Source: JACVRW01 sp035705985 (GTDB lineage Bacteria > Actinomycetota > Thermoleophilia > Solirubrobacterales > Thermoleophilaceae). Taken from it: a DNA stretch of 25,082 nt. The position numbers were made by a program, and so were the translations under genes. This document shows, in pieces, positions 1 to 6,561 of this stretch (within the stretch, counting starts at the first letter, position 1; each line of letters opens with the position of its first letter). The stretch is from the NCBI GenBank assembly GCA_035705985.1, contig DASSVP010000210.1, positions 1-25,082 on the forward strand, in the 5' to 3' direction. The notes beneath the pieces are model-generated. The model made no database searches, was not told the origin of the DNA, and saw only the letters and a list, made by a program, of their open reading frames with translations.

Positions 1-405
1 CGAGGCGCCCAGGAAGAAGGGCACCAGCACCGAGGAGAGCGCGAAGGTCGCACCCAGGGCCCGCGCTTCGGCGATCGTCGCCGCCTCGCCCTTGAGCGCG
101 AACGCGCCGCCGCGCAAGACGATGCCGAGCGCCGCTAGGAACAGCGGTATCGACAGCGTGGACATGATCGACCCGAACGCCTCCGGGAAGGCGGTCCACA
201 ACATCACGAGTACGAAGATCAGCCAGACGTGATTCGCCTCCCATACCGGCGACATCCCGCGCTTGACCATCGCCCTCACCGGAGCTCCGCGCTCCGCCCC
301 ACCTGCCGTGAGGTCCCAGAAGCCCGCGCCGAAGTCCGCGCCACCGAGGACGACGTAGGCGGTCACGCCGATCAGCGTCAGCACGATCGCGAGCTCTGGG
401 AGCAT
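1..405 (-). CDS. cydB: Cytochrome bd-type quinol oxidase subunit II, N-terminal part (cut by window edge)
   Basis: Only the first 135 codons are present; the frame runs open off the left edge. The ATG at 405 overlaps the cydA stop by one base (TGATG), so the two are translationally coupled. The protein begins MLPELAIVLTLIGVTAY and has GGADFGAGFWDL, the usual CydB start, followed by WEANHVWLIF and further hydrophobic membrane segments. CydB is the integral-membrane partner of CydA; the pair oxidises quinol and reduces O2 to water in the cytoplasmic membrane. Family assignment is firm; the C-terminal two thirds lie outside the window. Confidence 0.93.
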   Translation of the reverse strand, partial: MLPELAIVLTLIGVTAYVVLGGADFGAGFWDLTAGGAERGAPVRAMVKRGMSPVWEANHVWLIFVLVMLWTAFPEAFGSIMSTLSIPLFLAALGIVLRGGAFALKGEAATIAEARALGATFALSSVLVPFFLGAS

Positions 406-1709
406 CAGGCCTCGACCTCAAAGGGGGCGCGGGCGAGACGCCGGAGCATCACGTACGCGATCCCGGCGAGCGCCGCGTACACGATGCCGAGCGCCGCGAA
501 TCCGACGGGAACGCCGCTCGCCCCGGTGACGGCGGCCTCGGTGCGCATCACCTCGTAGACGACCCATGGCTGCCGCCCCACCTCGGTCGTGACCCAGCCC
601 GCGATGAGGGCGATCACCGAGAGCGGCCCCGCGGCGACCAGCGCGCGGTGAAACCAGGCCGAGCGGGGTAGGCGTCCGCGCCGCCACCACGGCCACAGGA
701 ACCAGGCGCCGAGCGCCGCGAGCGCGGTGCCGATGGCGACCATCAAGCGGAACGACAGCTTCACGATCGCCGACGGCGGCTGGTCGTCTTCCGGGACGGT
801 CTCGAGGCCGCGCACCGTCGCGTTGGGATCGTGGAACGCGAGCAGCGACAACGCCCTCGGTACCTCGATGCCCGCCAACAGGTCGAACGGGGCGCCCCTC
901 GTCGTCTTCTCGAGCCCCTCCATCGCCGCGAGCTTCACCGGCTGGCGCTCGGCCACCGTGCGCGCGGCCCAGTCGCCGACGAGCAGCTGCGCCGGCGCCA
1001 CCAGGGCGGCGAAGCTGAGCGCGACGACGAGGCCGGTCAGGTGGCGGCGGTCGCGCCGCCCGCGCAGCCACCCGAACGCATAAACCGAGGCGACGAGGAA
1101 GCCCGCCACGAGGAAGCCGGCGAGGTACATGTGCGTCAACTCGTGCCAGAGGTTCGAGTTGAAGAGGGCGGTGAGCGGCTCGACGTCGACCACCTCGCCG
1201 TTCCGGATCGAGAATCCGCTCGGCTGGTTCATCCAGCCGTTCACGGAGATCACCATGAACGAGCCGGTGAAGCCCGCGAGGATGACTGGCGCGCCGACCG
1301 CGATATGCACGCGCGGTGGCAGGCGATCCCAGCCGTAGACGTAGATCGCGATGAAGATCGCCTCGATGAAGAACGAGAACCCCTCGATCCCGAAGGCGAG
1401 CCCGAAGACGTCACCGAACGTGGCCATGAACTCGGGCCACAGGAGGCCCATCTCGAACGAGAGGATCGTGCCGGTGACCACGCCGATCGCGAACAGGATC
1501 AGCATCGCCTTCGACCACCGCTTCGCGAGCGCCCGGTAGAGCGGGTCGCCGGTCCGGAGCCAGAGGCCCTCGAGGAACACGACCATCGCGGGGAACGCGA
1601 TCCCGAAGCAGACGAGCGGGATATGCACCGCGAACGACATCGCCTGCATCTGCCGCGCCTGCAGCAGGTACTCCTGGTCGACCGGACCGCCGAGAGCGCC
1701 GTCGATCAC
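405..1709 (-). CDS. cydA: Cytochrome bd-type quinol oxidase subunit I, short Q-loop (CIO-like) type
   Basis: About 434 residues from a GTG at 1709, chosen because a GAGG lies just upstream and the family-like N-terminus (LLQARQMQAMSFAVHIPLV) follows; upstream in-frame codons give arginine-rich non-family sequence. His29 in FAVHIPLV is the expected haem ligand region. GFSFFIEAIFIAIYVYGW, the WHELTHMYLAGF segment and VGRQPWVVY are CydA hallmarks. The region between the QPVKLAAMEGL segment and the GRQPW motif is short, so this is the short-Q-loop class that includes cyanide-insensitive oxidases, not the E. coli long-loop form. It is the catalytic haem subunit of a membrane quinol:O2 oxidase. The gene diverges from the mobA operon across 59 bp that hold two perfect inverted repeats. 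Confidence 0.93.
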   Translation of the reverse strand: MIDGALGGPVDQEYLLQARQMQAMSFAVHIPLVCFGIAFPAMVVFLEGLWLRTGDPLYRALAKRWSKAMLILFAIGVVTGTILSFEMGLLWPEFMATFGDVFGLAFGIEGFSFFIEAIFIAIYVYGWDRLPPRVHIAVGAPVILAGFTGSFMVISVNGWMNQPSGFSIRNGEVVDVEPLTALFNSNLWHELTHMYLAGFLVAGFLVASVYAFGWLRGRRDRRHLTGLVVALSFAALVAPAQLLVGDWAARTVAERQPVKLAAMEGLEKTTRGAPFDLLAGIEVPRALSLLAFHDPNATVRGLETVPEDDQPPSAIVKLSFRLMVAIGTALAALGAWFLWPWWRRGRLPRSAWFHRALVAAGPLSVIALIAGWVTTEVGRQPWVVYEVMRTEAAVTGASGVPVGFAALGIVYAALAGIAYVMLRRLARAPFEVEA

Positions 1710-1733
1710 AGCCTCATTCTGACGCGTCGAGCC

Positions 1734-1750
1734 GGTCCAGCGGCTGGACC
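1734..1750. promoter_or_regulatory. Perfect 17-bp palindrome in the cydA/mobA divergent promoter region
   Basis: GGTCCAGC-G-GCTGGACC has 8-bp arms and a single central base. It sits in the 59-bp space between divergent cydA and mobA, about where the -35 region of either promoter would fall. Such a site is probably a dimeric regulator's operator; the regulator is unknown. A terminator is unlikely because neither gene ends here. Confidence 0.5.
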
Positions 1751-1756
1751 AATAGG

Positions 1757-1775
1757 TACACTCACTCCGTGAGTG
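1757..1775 (+). promoter_or_regulatory. Possible leaderless mobA start: -10-like TACACT plus inverted repeat over the GTG
   Basis: TACACT (1757-1762) lies six bases before the GTG start at 1769, the spacing expected if transcription begins at the start codon. No Shine-Dalgarno sequence is present. CACTCAC-TCC-GTGAGTG (1759-1775) is a perfect 7-bp inverted repeat that covers the start codon and could be an operator or a 5'-end hairpin. No clear -35 hexamer is visible; the place it should occupy falls in the palindrome at 1734-1750. Confidence 0.4.
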
Positions 1776-2617
1776 CGCTAGCCGGCGTCGTGCTCGCCGG
1801 AGGCCGCTCGACCCGCATGGGGCGGCCGAAGGCAAGCCTCGAGTGGCACGGCTCCACGCTGCTCCATCGCGTGACCGGGATCGTGGCCCGAGCCGTTGAC
1901 GGACCTGTCGTCGTGGCTCGTGCGCCGGATCAGGAGCTGCCGGCGCTGGTGCCCGGCGTGCGGGTGGTGGAGGACGCCGCCGAGGGGCGCGGCCCGCTTC
2001 AGGGTCTCGCCGCGGGGCTCGCTGCGGTGAGCGGCGAGGCCGACGTGGCGTACGTCTCCTCCACCGACGTGCCTCTCCTCCACCCCGCCTTCGTCCGCGC
2101 GGTGCTCCGGTCCGGAAGCGAGGAGGATGTGGACGTGGCGCTTCCGATCGTTGACGGCTACCGGCACCCGCTGGCAGCGGCTTACCGAACCTCGCTGGTC
2201 GCCGAAATCGATCAGCTCATCGCCGCGGACCGGATGCGGCCGGCGTTCCTGTTCGAGCGCGTCCGCGTGCGCGAGCTGACCGAGGAGGTCCTCCTCCGCG
2301 ACCGGGAGCTCGCGGACGCCGACCCCGAGCTGCTGTCGGTGCTGAACCTGAACGAGCCGGACGACTACGAGCGCGCGCGGGCGCGGGCGGCGCCGAGCGT
2401 GACCGTGCGCCGCTTTGGCACTCTCGCCACCAACCTCGGGCGTGAGCCGCTGTCGGTGCGAGCCGCGACCCTCGAGGCCGCGGCCACCGCGGCCGGTGTC
2501 GCACTCGACCGCCACGTCGTTGCCGCTCTCAACGGCGACCAGATCACGCGCGACCCCGAGCTTCCGCTCGCCGGCGGTGACGAGGTGGCCTTCCTCGCCG
2601 CGGACGCGGGAGGCTGA
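1769..2617 (+). CDS. mobA: MobA-MoaD fusion: molybdenum cofactor guanylyltransferase with C-terminal MoaD/ThiS-like domain
   Basis: 282 residues from GTG. Residues 1 to about 195 are a MobA-type nucleotidyltransferase: VVLAGGRSTRMGRPKASL is the GTP-binding signature and STDVPLL matches the acidic metal site. MobA joins GMP to molybdopterin to make MGD, the form used by formate dehydrogenase. Residues about 210-282 are a separate ubiquitin-fold MoaD-like domain (VAALNGDQITRDPELPLAGGDEVAFL) ending in a free Gly-Gly, the residue pair that is adenylated and thiocarboxylated when MoaD donates sulfur to molybdopterin synthase. One polypeptide therefore seems to combine a sulfur carrier for an early cofactor step with the enzyme of the last one. 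First gene of the operon; pabBC follows after 5 bp. The fusion is seen in the sequence; activity of both parts is inferred. Confidence 0.88.
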   Translation: MSALAGVVLAGGRSTRMGRPKASLEWHGSTLLHRVTGIVARAVDGPVVVARAPDQELPALVPGVRVVEDAAEGRGPLQGLAAGLAAVSGEADVAYVSSTDVPLLHPAFVRAVLRSGSEEDVDVALPIVDGYRHPLAAAYRTSLVAEIDQLIAADRMRPAFLFERVRVRELTEEVLLRDRELADADPELLSVLNLNEPDDYERARARAAPSVTVRRFGTLATNLGREPLSVRAATLEAAATAAGVALDRHVVAALNGDQITRDPELPLAGGDEVAFLAADAGG

Positions 2618-2622
2618 GACTC

Positions 2623-4689
2623 ATGAGCGTGCCCGCCAGAGCCCGCCTGGTCCGGATCGAGCTGGAGGGGAACGCCGCTGCCGCAGAAGCTGCGCTCCTC
2701 GTGCGCGGCGATGCGCATCCGTTCGCACTCGCGGGCGACTGGGCGGGCGGCGGGGCGATCGTGGGGTCGGAGCCGGTCGCGCTGGCGGGGCCGGACGACG
2801 ACCCCTTCGAGCTCCTGGACGTTCAGCCCGAGGTGGATGCGGATGGTGAGGGTGTCGGGGGCGGCTGGTTCGGCTACCTCGGCTACAACCTCGGCGCGCG
2901 GCTGGAGCCCGTCCCCCCGCCACCGCCAAGGCACGTCCCGCTGCCGGACTTCGCGCTCGCCTTCCATGACCACGTGCTCCGGCTCGACTCCGAGGGCCGT
3001 TGGTGGTTCGAGGCGCTCTGGACCGACGAGCGCGCCGACGCGCTGGACGCGCGGCTGGATCTGCTGCGCGCGCGGCTGGCAGAGGGCGTCCGCGAGCGGC
3101 CCGTCTGGGTCGGCGTCTTCCGGCCGGCGCCCCCCGGAGGCGCCGGGCACATGGCCGCCATCGACGAGTGCCGCGAGCGCATCGCCGCCGGAGAGATCTT
3201 CCAGGCGAACCTCTGCCTGCGGCTCGAGGCCGAATGGAAGGGGGACCCGCTCGACCTCTTCGCCCGTACGGCGGGCACGCTCCAGCCACGCCACGCGGGG
3301 ATGATCGCCGGGCCCTGGGGCGCCCTGTGCAGCCTCTCGCCCGAGCTGTTCCTGCGGCGGCGCGGACGCGAGGTGGTGACCGAGCCGATCAAGGGCACCG
3401 CGCCGCGCGTGCTCGCCGCCGGCCGCGAGGCCACCCGCGCCGACGACAACCGCGCCGCGCTCGAGGCATCCGCGAAGGACCGGGCCGAGAACGTGATGAT
3501 CGTGGACCTCATGCGCAACGACCTCGGGCGCGTCTGCGAGTACGGCTCGGTGGAGGTCGCGGCGCTGACCGAGCCGCGCGCCGCGCCGGGCGTCTGGCAC
3601 CTGGTCTCGACGGTGACGGGCACGCTGCGCGAGGACGCGGGCGACGCGGATCTCCTGCGGGCCGGCTTCCCGCCGGGATCGGTGACGGGCGCGCCGAAGA
3701 TCCAGGCGATGCGCGTGATCGCGGAGCTCGAGGCCGGCGGGCGGGAGGCGTACACGGGCGCGGTCGGCTTCGCCAGCCCGGTGGCGGGACTCGAGCTGAA
3801 CGTGGCCATCCGAACGCTCGAGCTTCGCGACGAGCGCATCTGGATGGGCGCGGGCGGCGGGATCGTCGCCGACTCGATCGCGGAGAGCGAGCTGGAGGAG
3901 TGCTTCGTGAAGGCGCGGCCCGTGGTGGCGGCCGCGGGCGCCCGGATCGAGGAGGAGCCGCGCGTGAACCGGGTCGCGCCGGTCCCGGCGCTCGCGGGCG
4001 AGGCGGACCGGCCCGACCCGGCATTGGGAGTGTTCGAGACGATCCTCGTGCGAGGCGGGGTTGCCGTGGACGCCCGGGCTCACCTGGCGCGGCTCGAGCG
4101 GAGCGTGAACGCGCTGTACGGCGCGGAGCTGCCGGCGGACCTCCGCGAACGGGTGGCTGCCGCAGCGGCCGCGGCGCCGCTCCAGCGGCTGCGCGTGCTG
4201 GCGACCGCTCACGGGTGCACGGTCACCGCCGAGCCACTCGAGACCGAGCCGGCACCGGACCCGGTGACGGTGGCGCCCGCCGTCCTGCCCGGCGGGCTCG
4301 GCGCGCACAAGTGGCACGACCGGCGGCTGCTCGACGAGCTCGCTGCTCGGCTCGACGCGGTTCCGCTTCTGGTGGACCTCGACGGCGACGTCCTCGAGGC
4401 CGCATACGCCAACGTCTTCATCGTCGAGGGCACTCACCTGATCACCCCGCCGCTCGACGGGCGCCAGCTGCCGGGCACCGTGCGGGCGCGCGTGCTCGCC
4501 CTGCATCCCGCGCGCGAGGAGCGGATCACGCTGGACCGAGTGGCGGGCGCGGACGAGCTGCTGCTCGCCTCCTCGATCCGCGGCATCCACCCCGCGCAGC
4601 TCGTCGACGGCCCCGCGCCCGGCTTCCAGCTCGGCGCGCGTCTGAGGGCCGCGCTCCGCGAGGACAGCCTGGGAGTGATGGCGCGATGA
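2623..4689 (+). CDS. pabB: Fused aminodeoxychorismate synthase component I and aminodeoxychorismate lyase (PabB-PabC)
   Basis: 688 residues. Residues 1 to about 450 are a chorismate-binding enzyme with GWFGYLGYNLG, PIKGTAPR, DRAENVMIVDLMRNDLGR and PPGSVTGAPKIQAM. Lys257 in PIKGT marks PabB; anthranilate synthase has Ala there. Residues about 465-688 are a PLP fold-type IV domain (ALGVFETILVRGG, HKWHDRR with candidate PLP lysine 563, EAAYANVFIV), the PabC lyase. The fusion makes 4-aminobenzoate for folate: chorismate plus ammonia gives aminodeoxychorismate, then pABA plus pyruvate. No PabA glutaminase is in the window. The stop overlaps the next start as ATGA, so it is coupled to the AOR gene. 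A folate gene inside a molybdo-enzyme operon fits formate/C1 metabolism. Confidence 0.9.
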   Translation: MSVPARARLVRIELEGNAAAAEAALLVRGDAHPFALAGDWAGGGAIVGSEPVALAGPDDDPFELLDVQPEVDADGEGVGGGWFGYLGYNLGARLEPVPPPPPRHVPLPDFALAFHDHVLRLDSEGRWWFEALWTDERADALDARLDLLRARLAEGVRERPVWVGVFRPAPPGGAGHMAAIDECRERIAAGEIFQANLCLRLEAEWKGDPLDLFARTAGTLQPRHAGMIAGPWGALCSLSPELFLRRRGREVVTEPIKGTAPRVLAAGREATRADDNRAALEASAKDRAENVMIVDLMRNDLGRVCEYGSVEVAALTEPRAAPGVWHLVSTVTGTLREDAGDADLLRAGFPPGSVTGAPKIQAMRVIAELEAGGREAYTGAVGFASPVAGLELNVAIRTLELRDERIWMGAGGGIVADSIAESELEECFVKARPVVAAAGARIEEEPRVNRVAPVPALAGEADRPDPALGVFETILVRGGVAVDARAHLARLERSVNALYGAELPADLRERVAAAAAAAPLQRLRVLATAHGCTVTAEPLETEPAPDPVTVAPAVLPGGLGAHKWHDRRLLDELAARLDAVPLLVDLDGDVLEAAYANVFIVEGTHLITPPLDGRQLPGTVRARVLALHPAREERITLDRVAGADELLLASSIRGIHPAQLVDGPAPGFQLGARLRAALREDSLGVMAR

Positions 4690-6542
4690 CGCGCGCGGCC
4701 TCCGCGCCGGTGCCCACCGGGAGTGCACCGAGTTTGCCCGGGGGCTACTTCGGCCGCGCCCTCGTCGTGGACGTCGGCAGCGGCGACGCCGAGCGGCTCG
4801 AGCTCCCCGAGGACGTCCTGCGCGCCACCATCGGCGGCGCCGGGCTTGGCACTTGGCTGATGCATCGGCTCGCTCCGCCGGGCGCGGATCCGCTCGCGCC
4901 GGAGTCGCCGCTCACGTTTGTGTTCTCGCCGCTCGTCGGAACCCCGCTCACGACGAGCGCGAAGTTCGCGGTTGTCGCGAAGTCGCCACTGACCGGTCTG
5001 CTGAACGATGCGCTCGCGTCGTCACATTTCGCGATCGCGGGCAAGCTCACCGGCCACGACGCGATCGTGGCCCGCGGCGCCTGCGAGCGGCCGTCGGTCC
5101 TCCTGGTGGACGGCGACGGCGCGCGGGTCGAGGACGCCGGCGACCTCTGGGGGCTCAGCGCGGCGGCCGCCGAGGAGCGGCTGCGCGACCGGCTTGGCCC
5201 GGCGTGGCGCGTCGCCGCGATCGGGCCCGCGGGCGAGCGGCTCGTCCGCTACGCCACCGTCTCGCACGACGGCCGCCACGCCGGCCGCGGCGGGCTCGGT
5301 GCGATCCTCGGGGCCAAGAAGATCAAGGCGGTCGCGGTCAGGGGCGCGGGCGTCAAGCCGCCGCTCGCCGACCCGGAAGCCGTGCTCGCCGCCGCCAAGC
5401 AGCTCCGCGAGCGCTCCTTCGGCCCCGCCACCGCGAAGTACCGCGAGCTCGGGACCCTGGCTAACCTCCTCTCGTTCAACGCGATCTCCACGCTCCCCAC
5501 GCGCAACTTCAGCGCCGCCTCGTTCGAGGGCGCGCCCGAGCTGGCGGCCGAGCAGCTCCACGAGCTCCGCCACGTCGCCCGTGACAACTGCGCCTCCTGC
5601 ACGATCGGCTGCGAGCACATCTACGCCGCGCCCGGCGGCGGGACCACGCGCGTGGAGTACGAGAACGTGTTCGCGCTCGGGCCGCTCTGCGGCGTCTCCG
5701 ATCCCGACGCCGTCCTCGGCGCGAGCTCACTGTGCGACGAGCTCGGCATCGACACCATCTCGGCCGGCGGCACGCTCGCCTGGGCGATGGAGTGCGCCGA
5801 GCGCGGCCTCATCGAGGCGCCCTGGCTCCGCTTCGGAGACCCCGAGGCGCTCACCCGCGCGCTCACCGAGATCGGAACGCGAACCGGCCTCGGCGACCTC
5901 CTCGCCGAGGGCTCGCGCGCGGCTGCGCACGTTGTCGGCCAAGGAAGCCAGGACTTCGCCCCGCACGTAAAGGGCCTCGAACTTCCCGGCTACGAGCCGC
6001 GCACGCTTCACGCGATGGCGCTCGGCCTGGCGGTGAACGCCCGCGGCGCCGACCACAACCGCTCCGGCGCCTACGAGGCGGACCTGTCCGGCGGCCTCGA
6101 CCGCCTCGCCGGCGGCGAGGCGCACGTCCACGCCGCCGTCGAGACCGAGGACCGCGCCGCGGTCATGGACTCGCTCATCCTGTGCAAGTTCCTGCGCGGC
6201 GTGTTCGACGAGCCCTGGCGCGAGTGGGCGGAGCTGCTCGAGCCGGTCACGGGGTGGGACGTGGACGAGAACGAGCTCAGGACGATCGCCCGCCGCATCG
6301 TCGTCTCGAAGCGCCTCTTCAACCTCCGCGAGGGCTGGACGCGCGCCGAGGACACCCTCCCGGAGCGGTTCCTGAGCGAGCCGCTCGAGCTCGACTCCGG
6401 CCGCCCGGCCACCCTCACGCGGGAGCGTCTGAACTCGATGGTCGACGGCTACTACGAGGCCCGCGGGCTGCACGAGAACGGGGTCCCACGCGCTGAAACT
6501 CGCGTGGAACTCGGCCTGGACATATTTGTCCAACCGCGTTGA
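4686..6542 (+). CDS. aor: Aldehyde:ferredoxin oxidoreductase family tungstoenzyme
   Basis: 618 residues from the ATG at 4686, which overlaps the pabBC stop (ATGA). The N-terminal pterin-binding domain begins at GGYFGRALVVDV, and HAGRGGLGAILGAKKIKAV is the AOR cofactor-binding signature. The 4Fe-4S ligands are Cys302, Cys305, Cys309 (CASCTIGC) and Cys500 (LILCKF), at spacings close to those of Pyrococcus AOR. Glu326 (EYENV) and His457 (GADHNRS) sit where the proposed catalytic Glu and His occur. Family members carry a tungsten bis-pterin and interconvert aldehydes and carboxylates with a low-potential electron carrier. No ferredoxin or AorA/AorC-like partner is adjacent; the electron partner and substrate cannot be read from the sequence. 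The fdhA operator and promoter lie in its last codons. Confidence 0.88.
   Translation: MTRAASAPVPTGSAPSLPGGYFGRALVVDVGSGDAERLELPEDVLRATIGGAGLGTWLMHRLAPPGADPLAPESPLTFVFSPLVGTPLTTSAKFAVVAKSPLTGLLNDALASSHFAIAGKLTGHDAIVARGACERPSVLLVDGDGARVEDAGDLWGLSAAAAEERLRDRLGPAWRVAAIGPAGERLVRYATVSHDGRHAGRGGLGAILGAKKIKAVAVRGAGVKPPLADPEAVLAAAKQLRERSFGPATAKYRELGTLANLLSFNAISTLPTRNFSAASFEGAPELAAEQLHELRHVARDNCASCTIGCEHIYAAPGGGTTRVEYENVFALGPLCGVSDPDAVLGASSLCDELGIDTISAGGTLAWAMECAERGLIEAPWLRFGDPEALTRALTEIGTRTGLGDLLAEGSRAAAHVVGQGSQDFAPHVKGLELPGYEPRTLHAMALGLAVNARGADHNRSGAYEADLSGGLDRLAGGEAHVHAAVETEDRAAVMDSLILCKFLRGVFDEPWREWAELLEPVTGWDVDENELRTIARRIVVSKRLFNLREGWTRAEDTLPERFLSEPLELDSGRPATLTRERLNSMVDGYYEARGLHENGVPRAETRVELGLDIFVQPR
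6517..6532. promoter_or_regulatory. Putative operator, copy 1 (TGGACATATTTGTCCA), at the fdhA promoter
   Basis: 6-bp perfect inverted arms TGGACA/TGTCCA around TATT. It matches 15 of 16 bases of the proposed consensus TGGACAAATTTGTCCA and overlaps the fdhA -35 hexamer. It lies inside the 3' end of the AOR coding sequence, AT-rich against a very GC-rich background. Related copies lie at 14889-14904 and 17385-17400. Confidence 0.5.
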
Positions 6543-6555
6543 GCCGCGCTAGGCT
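6526..6555 (+). promoter_or_regulatory. Putative fdhA promoter, leaderless
   Basis: TTGTCC (6526-6531), an 18-bp spacer and TAGGCT (6550-6555) precede the fdhA GTG at 6562 by six bases, so transcription would start at or next to the start codon. There is no Shine-Dalgarno sequence. It gives fdhA its own promoter inside the operon, under the palindrome at 6517-6532. Confidence 0.45.
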
Positions 6556-6561
6556 GCGAGC

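Noticed and set aside
1734..1750. Rho-independent terminator at the cydA/mobA palindrome
   Set aside because: It lies between two divergent starts, has no T-run and only one loop base.
2365..4728. A long minus-strand open frame (787 codons) opposite pabBC
   Set aside because: Arg/His/Gly-rich translation without domains; it is a GC-rich shadow of the clear PabB-PabC fusion on the plus strand.
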